Shown here piece by piece: positions 44,023-55,054 of a stretch of 64,000 nt of DNA. Under the pieces are notes generated by a model. It saw nothing but the letters and a program-made list of their open reading frames with translations. It was not told the DNA's origin and searched no databases. A program made the position numbers and the translations under genes. Positions within the stretch are counted from its first letter, which is position 1. Each line of letters opens with the position of its first letter. Source of the DNA: Rana temporaria. Lineage: Eukaryota; Chordata; Amphibia; Anura; Ranidae. Location: positions 91,305,512-91,369,511 of the forward strand of contig NC_053499.1 in NCBI RefSeq assembly GCF_905171775.1, given 5' to 3'.

Positions 44023-44708
44023 TGTAGTGTATCTCAGATACACTACGCCGCCGCAACTTACAGCGTATTTCCCGTATCCACAAAGAATTTGCGCCGTAAG
44101 TTACGGCGGCGTAGTGTATCTGTGTCGGCGTAAGGGCGCGCAATTCAAATGGATGAGATGGGGGCGTGTTTTATGTTAATACGTCTTGACCCGTCGTAAA
44201 TTACGTTTTTTTTAACGGCGCATGCGCCGTCCGTGGGGGTATCCCAGCGCGCATGCTCCAAATTAACCCGCAAAAAAAGCCAATGCTTTGGACGTGAACG
44301 TAATTCTACGCAAAGCCCTATTCGCGAACGACTTACGCAAACGACGTAAAATGTTCAAAATTCGACGCGGGAACAACATCCATACTTAACATTGAGTACG
44401 CCTCATATAGCAGGGGTAACTTTACGCCGGAAAAAGCCTTACGGAAACTACGTAAAAAAATGCGCCGGCCAGACATACGTTTGTGGATTCGCGTATCTAG
44501 TTAATTTCCATACTCGACGCAGAAAACAACGGAAGCGCCACCTAGCGGCCAGCGTAAATATGCACCTAAGACGTACGCCAGTCGGATCTAGCCCAGCTTC
44601 AGGTGTATATTGTTTTGTGGATACAAAACAAAGATACGCCGGAGCAACCTAGCAGTTACGCGGCGCATCAATAGATACGCCAGCGTAACTGCTTCGTGGA
44701 TCTGGCCC
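44023..44708. mobile_element. PIF/Harbinger-like MITE (GGGCCAGAT family), left-truncated
   Basis: It shares the interior 'cggcgtagtgtatc', 'ttatgttaatacgtc', 'cgaacgacttacgcaaacga' and right end 'gtggatctggccc' with the full copy at 47037-47753. The left terminal GGGCCAGAT is missing. Confidence 0.75.
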
Positions 44709-45536
44709 ATAATAGTTAACTGATTCCTTTTAAAAATGATTAAAAATAGATACAAATCAATCATATAATGTACCTGTAGTTTCTGTGAAGTACAGAGACA
44801 CAGAGCCAATAGAGGGCAGTGATGGTTTGTAAAACGAAAGTGATTGTTTCTGAGGTGTTTTAGGCCCCGTACACACGACCAGATCTGTCCGCTGAAACTG
44901 GTCCGACGGACCAGTTTCAGCGGACAGATCCGGTCATGTGTAGGCCCGACCGGACAATTGTCCGGCGGATCGGACAGTTTCCAGCGGACAAAAATTTCTT
45001 AGCTTGCTAAGAAATCTGTCCGCTGGAAACCTGTCCGTCGAACGTGTTCGGTCGTCTGTACAGACTCACCGGACACGTCCGACCGACCACCATCCCTCGC
45101 ATGCGTCCGTACTTGGATTCGACGCAATGCGTGGAAAGCTTTGAACTTCCAGGGCCGCCCACGACGCCGTGTCATCGTCGCCGGGGGGGGTGCGATGGCG
45201 CGGCCACGTCCCCCGCTTATTGTTTACGTGCGGATATCTGTCGGATGGTGTGTACAACCATCAGACAGAAATCTTCCCTGGCGGGGACCGTTTTCAGAGG
45301 ACTGTCCGTCCGTGTGTACGAGGCCTAGGACACACAGTAATCACAACCTCCTTGATTATTCCCAAGACAGAGAGAAAGCTCCCATTACTTTTTTCATCAG
45401 GAAACGACTGTTCAGAACAGGAGAAGGATTACACAGCAACTTCATAGCAAAAACGAACAATGGGACATGAAAACCAGGACTGCAGTAAGGTAAAGGAAGC
45501 TATTTAGCTAAAAAAAAAAATTCCTTTAGTGACCCT
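44709..45536. mobile_element. TTAA-type element, right part, with a nested MITE
   Basis: The right end 'cctttagtgaccct' followed by TTAA (45537-45540) is the same terminus as at 23827. The preceding 'ggtaaaggaagctatttagct' also matches 'ggtaaaggaagctatatagct' near 23780. The left end is lost at the Harbinger-like copy. A second MITE splits it at 44863-45325. Confidence 0.7.
44863..45325. mobile_element. Palindromic MITE (GGCCCCGTACACACGA ends)
   Basis: Left GGCCCCGTACACACGA and right TCCGTGTGTACGAGGCC are inverted, with TA on each side (44861-44862, 45326-45327). The interior is built of 'gtccg/cggac' inverted motifs, 44881-44935 being almost a perfect hairpin. A TA target suggests Tc1/mariner, but this is uncertain. 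Confidence 0.75.
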
Positions 45537-45540
45537 TTAA

Positions 45541-46166
45541 TGTTAACACAACACAACGCTACCACTCCTGTATGAACAGCACTGCGTGGTGCCATTGTAA
45601 TATTCAAGGCAGATGTTAAAGAGCAATTATAGGTTTTAAAAATGCTGAATCAAATGCTGCATAAATACAGGGTATTGACACGCGTGTGAATAAGCCCATA
45701 GATATACAGATACAGTACATAATGAGAAAAAATACTATAAAATAAATAAGATGTACCTGAGCTGTGCACGGGGCAAGGATATATCTCACAGTGGTCTCCC
45801 CATCCTGCCCCCAAAGAACAACAGCATTGCTCTTTTGTTACATTTACAGCAAGAACACTGTCACAGAACAGTGTGTCATCCAGACTCAGAAGCAGTCTCG
45901 AAGATCAAGTCCACGGGAAACCTTCTTTACAGGAGGCCAAACAAAGAGGATATATGAGAAACAAGTTGGCTGACACAATGAAGTTCTATGTATTTATTTA
46001 TCTTTGAATTTTTTAAATAACATTTTATATTTTGTCATATTTAAACAGATATGTGGGCATGTGCTAAGAGTATGTATGTGTGGTTGTGTTGAGAAATGTT
46101 TTATTGCTATTGTAAAGAATATCCTGATAAATGTTGTATGTGTACAATGACAATAAAATATCTTTA
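45541..46166. other. Noncoding, nothing recognisable
   Basis: I see no gene, exon signal or repeat structure that I can support. Confidence 0.5.
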
Positions 46167-46713
46167 TGCCGTGTACACACAATCATTTTTCGGCATGAAA
46201 AAAAAAGACAACGTTTTTCGGCATGTAGAAAAAACAACGTTTTTCCAACTTCATCATTAAAACGACGTTGCCCACACTTCATCTTTTTAAAAAAATGCTC
46301 TAGCAAAGCGCACTGACGTACAATACGTACAATGGCACTATAAAGGGGAAGTTCAATGCGGATGACGCCACCCTCAGCTTTAGCTGATTCCGTGTTAGTA
46401 AAAGACAATTCGCGCTTTTCTGTCTGTTACAGCGTGATGAATGTGCTTACTCCATTATGACAATGTGCTTACTCCATTATGAATGGTAGTTTTACCAGAA
46501 CGAGTGCTCCCGTCTCATAAACTTGCTTCTGAGCATGCGCGGGTTTTTAACGTCGTTTTAGCCCCCACACGAACATTTTTTTACAAGCCGAAAAACGACC
46601 CTAAACCATAACAACCCGAAAAATTATGTGAAGCCCACACACGACCATTTTTAAATGACATTTTTTTAAAACAACGTTTTTTAATGCCGAAAAATTATCG
46701 TGTGTATGCGGCA
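46167..46713. mobile_element. Harbinger-type MITE beside the EGF exon
   Basis: The left end TGCCGTGTACACACAATC and the right end, reverse-complemented TGCCGCATACACACGAT, are inverted. TTA is duplicated at 46164-46166 and 46714-46716. A 3-bp TWA target is typical of PIF/Harbinger. Near the ends 'tttttcggcat' recurs in both orientations. The right edge is 32 bases from the end of the exon at 46746. Confidence 0.8.
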
Positions 46714-46745
46714 TTATCGTATCTATCATTTAATAGGATACACAC

Positions 46746-46874
46746 CCTCACATTTCTTGTGGACCTCAGTAGGTGCATAGCCAGGGTCACAGATACACAT
46801 ATATGATCCATCTAGATTCTCGCACTTGCCATGAGGTGAGCAGATTTCTGAGAAAAGGGAACATTCATCTATTT
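46746..46874 (-). CDS. Exon encoding one calcium-binding EGF-like domain (LTBP/fibrillin-like)
   Basis: The minus-strand exon is 129 bp, phase 1 at both ends. The acceptor reads 'taaatctccag' before AAATAGATG and the donor is G/gtgtgtatcc. It encodes (E)IDECSLFSEIC, then SPHGKCEN, LDGSYMCICDPGY and KKCE. The domain has all six cysteines, the N-terminal calcium-binding (D/E)IDEC and the hydroxylation-type C-x-N-x4-Y-x-C-x-C motif. One cbEGF per symmetric exon is the layout of LTBP and fibrillin genes, which encode secreted matrix proteins. I cannot decide which paralog. It is probably the exon after the one at 54480, with a 7.6-kb intron between. Confidence 0.85.
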
Positions 46875-47036
46875 CTGGAGATTTAAAAATTAAGAAAGTA
46901 TGAATGAAAATCACTTAACAGAAATTAATACTTTCATGAAAACTTGACTGAAAAAATACCCAAACCATTTTCTAATATAACATTTATGTTTTTTGCAACC
47001 AACTAAGATTTCCTAAACCTGCCCTAAAAAAATATA

Positions 47037-47753
47037 GGGCCAGATCCACGAAGCGCGGCGCTCTCTCCGTCCGGCGTAGTGTATCTCAGATACACTACGC
47101 CGCCGTAACTTACATTTTTTTTGTAATCCTCAAAGAATTCCCGCCGTAAAATTACGGCGGCGTAGTGTAACTTAGGCGGCATAAGGGGCGCGCAATTCAA
47201 ATGTATGTGATGGGGCGTGTTTTATGTTAATACGTCGTGACCCGACGTAAATGACGTTTTTTTGAATGGCGCATGCGCCGTCCGTGGGGGTATCCCAGTG
47301 TGCATGCTCGAAATTAACCGGAACAAGCCAATGCTTACGACGGTTGACATCATTCTACGCAAAGCCCTATTCGCGAACGACTTACGCAAACGACGTAACA
47401 TTTTCAAAATTAGATGCGGGAACGAAGGCCATACTTAACATAGGATACGCCTCATATAGCAGGGGTAACTATACGCAGGAAAAAAGCCGAACGCAAACGA
47501 CGTAAAAAAATGCGCCGGCCAGACGTACGTTCGTGGATCGCCATATCTAGCTAATTTGCTACTCTCCGCGGAATTCGACAGGGAAACGCCACCTATCGGC
47601 CAGCGTAAATATGCACCTATGATCTGACGGCGTACTAAGACGTATGCCTGTCGGATCGATCCCTCATTTAGTCGTATCTTGTTTTTGTGGATACAAAACA
47701 AAGATACGACGGGGGAACTTTGAAATTACGTAATTCGTTTGTGGATCTGGGCC
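47037..47753. mobile_element. PIF/Harbinger-like MITE (GGGCCAGAT family), complete
   Basis: Left GGGCCAGATCCACGAAG and right GTGGATCTGGGCC are inverted, with TATA next to both ends. The subterminal 'cggcgtagtgtatctcagat' is itself palindromic. It lies in the intron between the two EGF exons. Confidence 0.75.
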
Positions 47754-48330
47754 TATAATGTTTTTGCATCGGAACACTACAGCTGAGGCGCTCTTTTTTA
47801 TCCTTGTCCACCGTTATGCAGTTTTTGGCAACTTAACTGTAAGTGCATTACCTAATTAAACGTAACTCTTTGGTTTAAACGTTATGCACTATGAGAAGTT
47901 TCTTTTGTTCCATTTTTATGACACCCCGGATTGAATGCTGAGTTTCATTAGTACTGAAAAGGTATTGGGAGACCTGACTTCCCATAGGCTCTATAAGACT
48001 GGTGGAAAACAGTCTTTACCTCTGGTAAGCGGTTAATCCTATTTCACGAATTGCATGGGTGAACACCATTTCACAGCAATCAAGAATTCATCACATTTTG
48101 TTATTTAAGGAACTTTTTTATAGAGGAAATAACACCGGATTGAGACACTCTTTAATTTGGGCTTTCAAACGGACTTTGCTGTCTTTTATAACACTTATAT
48201 TATCCTATTTTTTTCTGACTCTTTTTCACAAGGACTTTTGTCTACAACATCTTTTTTTGCACTTTTACTCAATTGTATTTAAGTATTTAATTATTAATAA
48301 TAGCGCTGCACTGTTTTCCATTTCTATAAT
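47754..48330. other. Intronic noncoding DNA, probable old repeat
   Basis: No exon is seen. The end 'aattattaataatagcgctg' near 48285 resembles the ends of foldback-type repeats elsewhere in the window ('agcgc'). AT-rich. Confidence 0.4.
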
Positions 48331-48369
48331 GTTTTCGTCATACTTACCTGTAAAATCGTTTTTTTTTTA

Positions 48370-48507
48370 GTACATCATGGGACCTGCTGGGTTTATACTT
48401 CATCATCAGGGGAATGGACACTGGTAGATCAAACGGTTGTTAGACAGGAAGTGATCCCTATATAACCCCTCCCATACAGGAAGCACATCAGTTTTATAGC
48501 AAGCACT
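48370..48507. repeat. DIRS inverted terminal repeat, left
   Basis: It pairs with 53938-54062, with a short extra stretch near 48420-48436 that is absent from the right arm. Confidence 0.85.
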
Positions 48508-48509
48508 GA

Positions 48510-48690
48510 ATCCTCAAAAAAGAGGGGAGGGACCTCTGTGTCCCATAATGTACTCAAAGTAAAGGAATTTACAGGATGCCATTTTTTTGGCTTCACACCA
48601 AGCAATATAATCTTTTCCAGACCTTATGCTAGATCTTCCTAGTGACAGCTTTTCTAGCATTTCACTAGGGTAGACACCACTGATCATAAG
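48510..48690 (-). pseudogene. DIRS tyrosine recombinase stub
   Basis: A minus-strand frame has SSIRSGKDYIAWCEAKKM, which resembles the N-terminal helical part of DIRS recombinases, and then runs into a stop and the terminal repeat within about 60 codons. The catalytic Arg/His/Tyr domain, normally a few hundred residues, is absent, so a deletion removed most of the recombinase. Confidence 0.55.
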
Positions 48691-49290
48691 ATGCCACGGT
48701 CCTTTAACACCCTAGCTTCAAATTTAGAGACTGTAAATTGGGGTGGAATATAGGACCTTAAGACAGTAGATCGGGGCGCCATGGAAGCGTCCATGGCCCG
48801 TCTATTGTCAGTCTTACAATCTCCGTGAACCAGGGCCTTTTGGGCCAGGCTGGTGCCACCAGAATGACTGGAGCTTGCGCTCTCTGAATCCTGCGCAACA
48901 AATGTGGAAGGAGAGGCACTGGAGGGAAAGCATAAACCAGGGAGTATTGGCTCCATGGAACTACCAGAGCACCTTCTTCGATTGTCAGAGGATCTCTGGT
49001 TCAGGACACAAACTGCTGTAGCTTGTTGCTGAACTTGGATGCCAGTAGGTTGACCTCTGGCCATCCCCAACGTTGGCAAAATTCCTGGAACACCCGTGGG
49101 TGTAGGGACCATTCCCCCCCGGGCAGATCTGCTGGTGGCCGATATAATTCTGCCTTCCAGTTCACTCCCGGGATATGGACTGCCCAGGCTAGTCTGTAGT
49201 CCTGGTACCCGCCTTGGTGATTTATATGGGCCACTGCAGTGGCATTGTCGGACTGAACCCTAATAGGGTAGTCATGAAGCTCCACCATTT
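48691..49290 (-). pseudogene. DIRS RNase H and following region
   Basis: The minus-strand frame from 49288 reads IRVQSDNATAVAHINHQGG, the RNase H segment typical of DIRS pol, then PGGEWSLHPRVFQEFCQRWG and VNLLASKFSN. It continues in a shifted frame as VVPWSQYSLVYAFPPVPLL (near 48950) and GPWTLPWRPDLL-like sequence near 48780. RNase H removes RNA from the hybrid during replication. At least two frameshifts. Confidence 0.8.
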
Positions 49291-50246
49291 AGGACTGTAG
49301 AGCCAGTCGTTACTGCCCGTAATTCCAGGATGTTGATGGGCAGAATCTGTTCTTGACAATTTTCCTTGAGCTATGAGCCCCTCAAGGATGGCTCCCTAGC
49401 CTGAGAGACTGGCATATGTAGTCAGTACTCTCCAAGTTACCGGGAGAAAGGATTTTCCCTTTTACAGGTTCTGATCTGCAACCACCAGTTTGGGCCTTAA
49501 ACGTGCCTGAGGAGATAAGCACATTGGATAATCCAGGGCTCGTCCCTCCTGTTCCAAGCCAACAAGATGTCTTGTTGTAGAGGCCTGGAATGGAAACTGG
49601 GCATAGGGCACTGCCTCGTAGGAGAATTGCCATCCTCCCTAGAAGACTCATACAGAGCCGAATTGAGGGTTGTCTGGTGCCCCTTATCTGACGCACCTGA
49701 TTCTTCAGGGCACAGATCCCTTCGGGTGGCAAGAATACTCTAGGATCGGACCTAAAACTTTAGACTGGTCTCAAGGTTGACCTTTTGGTATTTATGATCC
49801 AGCCTAAGCTTTCCAAATACTGCACTGTATATGTTATGCTCTGTTCTAGAGCCTGTAGTGAGTGATCTCTGAGCAGGAGGTAGTTCAGATACCCAAGCAC
49901 CAAGATCCCTTGGGCCCCTTAAAAGACCCAGTACTAGTGCTAGGACCTTTGTGATCACTCAGGAGTTGTAGCAAGTCCGAAGGGTAAAGCCACAAACTGA
50001 AAATGCAAGTCACAGGAACCTCTGATGAGGCTTAAATATAGGTATGTGTAAATATGCATCCTTTATATCGATGGAGGCTAAAAAGTCTTCCATATGGAAC
50101 GAGGCTACAACTGAGCGAACAAACTCCACCCAAAAGGACTGGATTAGAGATACTGGTTCAGGGATCTTCGATCAAAAAATGGGCCCTGTGACCCCGTTTA
50201 TTGTTTAACCGTAAAACCTGTACAACCACTTCCCTGATGCATTAAA
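49291..50246 (-). pseudogene. DIRS reverse transcriptase, fragmented
   Basis: Near 50080-50040 the minus strand shows SIDIKDAYLHIPI, the RT motif with the first catalytic Asp in DIRS form. A frame near 50000-49900 has the equivalent of 'LPFGLAT-P--FTKVLALVL' in pieces. The 49382-49732 frame has Leu/Gly-rich DIRS-like sequence without an intact YxDD that I can see. Multiple frameshifts. Confidence 0.7.
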
Positions 50247-51132
50247 TTATATAGTGCCTGAAGCAAAAAATCTATTCTTGGAGGATCCAGGAGACTTAAA
50301 ATCTCTGAGGGGAAAACCCTCTGCAACTCCAGTTTGTAACCGTGGAACATAATTTAAATTATTGTTCTCCAACTGTCTGCAAAGTGCAGCAGCCTTCCCT
50401 CCACCGATATAGTGGGGGCGTCCCCTAAAAGGAGGGCTTGGTGCTGGATCTAGAAAGAATCTTGGACCAGGGTTTTTTCTTGGCCCTGGCATTGCGACTT
50501 GCCCCAGGCTATAGTGCCCTGTTGGCGGTGAACTGCCCTGGTCCTGAGACATTTGAGGAAGCAGTCCCTGAAGCTTTAAACAACGGGACACCTGGTGCTT
50601 TTCTTCACAGGGAGTAGAGAACCCTTCCCTCCGGAAATCATTATGGATATATACGTCCAAATGATCACCAATAAACGTTCCTCCTGAAAAGGGAAACCTG
50701 CTAATAGCTTTTTCATAAGGAAGCCCGACTGACCAGTTCTTAAGCCACAAAAGTTTGTGCAAATGTACAAACAAGATAGCCAAATGAAAAACCTGCTGTA
50801 TTGAATGCTTTTTAAGGCATCAACAGCAAAACGATCTTACTTTCAGGCAGATCATCCTCCTGGTTGGGCCTATCAGCCCGTCTGACCTGGTCCTTTACGG
50901 ACTGGCAAATACCAATTGCTGCAACAGCTGGACAAATAGCTGAACTGGTCAAAGAAAACAACGTTTTTAATAATGACTCCAATTTTTTGTCAACAGGGTC
51001 CTTCAAGCCCTGTGCAATTATCTACCGGATAAGTTAAGTTCTTGTTTAAGGAAGAGACAGTTGCAATCTATGGCTGGCCTGCTCCCATTCTTAATGAACC
51101 TTTGATCATGGGATATAAAAATGTAAAACCTC
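50247..51132 (-). pseudogene. DIRS gag/pol junction region, degraded
   Basis: The minus-strand frame 50783-50247 is open (178 codons) and its end (VAEGFPLRDFKSPGSSKNRF) sits where DIRS pol approaches the RT. A frame at 51006-50812 precedes it. Domain identity is weak; the call rests mainly on position between gag and RT. Confidence 0.5.
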
Positions 51133-51136
51133 TTAA

Positions 51137-51516
51137 GGGTCCTTTCACATGGAGTGGTCCGCTCCGTGGTGTCGCTCCAAAGCTCAGCGGGGATCATCCG
51201 TCAATCCCCGCTGAGCTGTCGGCGGATAGGGGCGGTCCCCGCACACAGTGCAGAGACCGCCCTGTCTCTGCTCCGCCTCCCCTTGGGGGATCGGATGCAG
51301 ACGGACCGTCAGTCCGTCTGCATCCGATCCGTTCCGCCGGACGGAAGAAAAATAGTGTTTCTTCTGTTCGCAAAAGCGGATCCCCGACGGACGCGGATGT
51401 CGCGGACGTTAGCGATGCTCCATCCGCTAACGGACGCGATCCCATAGGGATTCATTACAAGTCCGTAAAACGGACTTGTAAGAACGGACGAACGGTCCGC
51501 TAGTGTGAAAGGACCC
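51137..51516. mobile_element. Palindromic MITE, TTAA target, inside the DIRS
   Basis: GGGTCCTTTCACA on the left and TGTGAAAGGACCC on the right are exact inverted repeats, bordered by TTAA at 51133-51136 and 51517-51520. The inversion extends a further four bases outside (CCTC/GAGG), so the TTAA might be part of a longer TIR. piggyBac-like is the best guess, supported by a related end at 11530 with TTAA but other flanks. Confidence 0.8.
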
Positions 51517-51520
51517 TTAA

Positions 51521-52153
51521 GAGGAACAAAATCCTGTCAGGATATTCAAATCAGCTTACACCTCCTGTTCCAGCAGGGGGTGTAGGGGGAAAGCCTGTGC
51601 AGCTGAAAAGGCCTCAGGGATGCCAAGAGGACCAGGGGGGCTCAGTCGCCTCTGCTTTTTTAAGAGGCAACTTAAAGGCAGAACCAACCATTTCGGTCAG
51701 AGTTAGGATAAAAGCCTTTGCGACGGAGAGGCAGACATCAACTGGATCTCCCTTTGTCCAGATTTCTCGAAAGCAGACTCATCTGCCGGGCACTCCACTG
51801 AATCCTGAGCTTTTTAGCTCTTCCCCATTGTCAACCCATTCCAAACTAGGAGACTCCAGGGAGGGAGATCTGTCACGCTTCTTGCCACCCTGCAGGATGG
51901 AGGCAATCATGCCGGCAATCCTGTGCTCTAACCCAGCTAGGGCTGAGGACATTTCATCCTTAGTGATAAAGGGTGAAGCAGCAGCATTGACTGTGTTCAC
52001 AATACCAGATAGGCGCAGTGGCTCAGATTGCCGGAAGCCTCTGGTTCTTCAGAGATACAACACCAGGGTACGACTAGGTTTATCAGGAACTACTGATGGC
52101 ATAGATGTGCCCTTCCATGTAGTGTTAGTCCCGCTCCTCTTTTTGGAAGACAT
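51521..52153 (-). pseudogene. DIRS gag-like protein, N-terminal part
   Basis: The minus-strand ATG at 52153 gives MSSKKRSGTN, with a basic nuclear-localisation-like start. After a frameshift the frame 52000-51779 has SPFITKDEMSSALAGLEHR and MIASILQGGKKRDRSPSLES. This is the helical and Ser/Arg-rich composition of frog DIRS gag proteins as I recall it. The MITE at 51137 interrupts the following part. Confidence 0.65.
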
Positions 52154-52864
52154 TTAATAGCCACAAACAAAGAGTTGTTGGGTGTAGATTTAACACCTCA
52201 GAAAGGAGACCCTTTAATAGGGCTCACCAAGCCCCTATGCAACAATCCGGCTAAGCACCATAGCCTGCCAAGCAAACACTTGGTGACTCATGTGACCCCG
52301 GGTAAGGAGAAATGAACTGCTGCAAGTGTCTGTTCAGAGCCTGCTCTGTCTCACAGCTGCTTTCTGGAAGCACCGCATGCTTGGCCTACACAGCTTAAAT
52401 AAACTGGGTGCTCACCGGAAGGAACGTTCATGTGCACGCACCTGCATGGTTCCGGCAGACGGGTGTGACTGTATTCGCGTACGATGCAAATCTTTGTGCG
52501 CCCATATAAAAGCAACTGCGCACGTTATGACAAAGCGCGTGCACCATGGCGCCAAACAAACAAACTGTTAAGTTCAGCGGCGCACGTGCAAATGCACATG
52601 CATCACAGACACCAAGCAGCAACTGCTGAGCTGAGCACGAACGATCGTGTGCCATCATACAGGTAGAAAACAGCCAGGACACAAGCAAGAAAGTACACAT
52701 TGCAAATACCCACAGCTAGCCCAAAACTCCCCCGTAAGGTCACTGCACACAGGTGTCCAGCCTTTAGCTAGCTTCACTGATTGTTAGAATCACTGGGACT
52801 CCCCACAATAATAAAACAAAGGGGTTTCACTTACCTGTCCAGGCGAGGGCCACTTAGAAACTAA
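52154..52864. other. DIRS 5' region (untranslated)
   Basis: Between the gag start and the nested MITE no frame is recognised. A 'cttacctgtccaggcgaggg' stretch near 52830 is a splice-donor-like or terminal motif on the minus side. Confidence 0.4.
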
Positions 52865-53567
52865 GGGCCAGATTCTCAGTGGAGATACGACGGCGTATCT
52901 CTAGATACGCCATCGTATCTCTGCGTTGTGCCGTCGTATCTATGCGCCTGATTCTTAGAATCAGTTACGCATAGATATCTATTAGATCCGACAGCTGTAA
53001 GTCTCTTACGCCGTCGGATCATAACTGCATATTTACACTGGCCACTAGGGGTGTGGTACGCTGATTTACGCGTCGAAATATGTAAATCAGCTAGATACAC
53101 ACATTCACGAACGTACGCCCGGCCGACGCAGTAAAGTTACACCGTTTACATTAGGCTTTTCCCGGCGTATAGTTACCCCTGCTATATGGTGGCGTAGGTG
53201 CGGCGTACCAATGTTAAGTATGGCCGCCGTTCCGCGACTAAATTAAAAAATTTTTACGTCGTTTGTGTAACTCGTCCGTGAATGGGGCTGGACGTAATTT
53301 ACGTTCACGTCAAAACCAATACGTCCTTGCGGTGCAATGCACACTGGGAGATGAAAAACGTCAATCACGTCGGGTCACAGAAGATTTACATAAAACATGC
53401 CCCCCTGTTCCAAATTTGAATAAGGCGGGCTTATGCCGGCCGATTTACACTACGCCGCCGCAACTTACGGAGCAAGTGCTTTGAGAATACAGCACTTGCC
53501 CGTCTAAGTTGCGGAGGCGTAACGTAAATCGGATACTTTACGCCACCGCTGGACGAGAATCTGGCCC
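52865..53567. mobile_element. PIF/Harbinger-like MITE (GGGCCAGAT family), complete, TAA target
   Basis: GGGCCAGATTCTCAG and its partner GAGAATCTGGCCC form the ends, with TAA duplicated at 52862-52864 and 53568-53570. The subterminal region has 'gatacgacggcgtatctcta' on the left. This copy best supports a 3-bp TWA target for the family. Confidence 0.85.
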
Positions 53568-53937
53568 TAAGGGCCCAATTTTCACCCTTCACGGGGGGGT
53601 TCCTGTCACTTGGACTATCAAGGACTGGGTACCCTTTCATGTTTAGGGTCCACTCCCTTGGACCTATCCAGCACCCTGCAGAAAATGCATTAGCGCTGCA
53701 GTGTCCAGGATTTCCACTTCGCAGGGTTCATCGCCCAGAGGTCGCTTACAGGCAAAACCTTGCAGGATCTCGAGTCTCCTTTGCGAGGCTCAGGTACCAT
53801 TTATCCAAGCATAAAAGCCAGTGTCAAATGGATCCAATCGGTCAATCCCTTGATTCATTTTTGGAACAGTTTGTGGGTATAGAGACCTGGAGCTCAGAGA
53901 GCTCAACACACCGTGCCATCCACCTTGCAGACACTGG

Positions 53938-54062
53938 TAAAAAACTGATGTGCTTTTCTGTATGGGAGGGGTTATATAGGGATTACTTTCTGTCTAACGA
54001 CCTGATGATGAAGTATAACCCAGCAGGTAATGAATATAAGCCTGACTCTGTGTCCCATTAAG
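53938..54062. repeat. DIRS inverted terminal repeat, right
   Basis: Complementary to 48370-48507 over nearly its whole length. Confidence 0.85.
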
Positions 54063-54479
54063 TATGAAAAAAAATTGTTCTTTTGCAACCATGCCACCAA
54101 CACAAGTTTCCCAGAATTCCCATTCCCTGTTTAAGCAGTTGGATATATTTTTTCATAAGCTTGAACAGAGTTTTAGGTAGTTTTAGGTAAAATTTCAGAC
54201 ATCTCCACGCTCTCCATAGCTTTACAGCTGTAAGCCTTTCATCTTTGGTGACAAACTTGCTAAGAATTTTACACATCTGCAAAGATGCAAGGGATATTGC
54301 TTTACGACATGATTACAGAAGGTATGCCCCACCAAATAGCATTTACACTCAGGAAACACAGTCCAATATCAGTACCAAATGTCTGCAGTGATATTTTCTA
54401 AAATATTTGCAAGGTATACAGTTGACCTAGACATAATCTTTGTTCTTTCCATTTATAGATAGCATGATCAATAAATTAC

Positions 54480-54599
54480 CTTGACATGTATGTTGATTGT
54501 GCAGTCTATAACCTGGAGGACACACACATCGGAAGGAGCCAGGGGTATTTATACATTGACCCCCTATACATGGCTGTAATGTTGCACACTCATTTATGT
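54480..54599 (-). CDS. Exon encoding one calcium-binding EGF-like domain (LTBP/fibrillin-like)
   Basis: The minus-strand exon is 120 bp, phase 1 at both ends. The acceptor is 'tgtatatttttcag' before ACATAAATG and the donor is CAAG/gtaattta. It encodes (D)INECATLQPC, then IGGQC, INTPGSFRCVCPPGY and HTCQ. All six cysteines, the calcium-binding DINEC start and the C-x-N-x4-F-x-C-x-C motif are intact. Equal phase and strand with the exon at 46746 point to consecutive cbEGF domains of one secreted matrix protein. Paralog not resolved. Confidence 0.87.
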
Positions 54600-55054
54600 C
54601 TGAAAAATATACATAGGTCAAAATGCTGCAATCATTTAATAACAATTACATTTTTAGTTTAGCAGCAGGCTCATGTTTTTTTATTTATTATTATTAATGA
54701 GCTCATCTATAAACCCATATAACTTAAAATGGGCTAATTCTATTTAGTAGATATAGACAGGGCCTGCCATCAGGAATTATGGGATCCCTTACACAGCTTT
54801 AAGCATGGGCCCCCTGGAGCAGAGAACTGGGGGAGGGGGTGCTGCCGCCTCAAATTGAGAAGAGGGGGGTGCTGCCGCTAACTGAGAAGCGGGGGGTGTG
54901 AATTGAGAAACAGGGGGTTGCTGCTGCCACAAATTAAGGTCGGGGGGATTTGGGTGCTGATGAAAATAAAATAAAAAAGGGGATTTGCCCTGGGGACCTC
55001 TGGGCCCCTTACAAAATAAAAAAAAAGGGGGGGTAGCCACTCTGGGCCCTTTAA

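Larger units (their letters stand above)
48331..54075 (-). mobile_element. DIRS-type retrotransposon, internally deleted, with two nested MITEs
   Basis: The inverted terminal repeats are visible: 48370-48507 ('catgggacctgctgggttta', 'cctatataacccctcccata') and 53938-54062 ('tatgggaggggttatatagg', 'gatgatgaagtataacccag'). Between them, on the minus strand, lie a gag-like frame, RT, RNase H and only the start of a tyrosine recombinase. MITEs sit at 51137-51516 and 52865-53567. DIRS elements replicate through a circle and a tyrosine recombinase rather than an integrase. The recombinase here is largely missing and the frames are broken, so the copy is dead. Exact outer ends are approximate. Confidence 0.85.

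Noticed and set aside
43811..45536. Continuation of the retroviral element beyond 43810
   Set aside because: The LTR ends TTTAACA and is followed by (TA)n and unrelated MITEs, so the element stops there.
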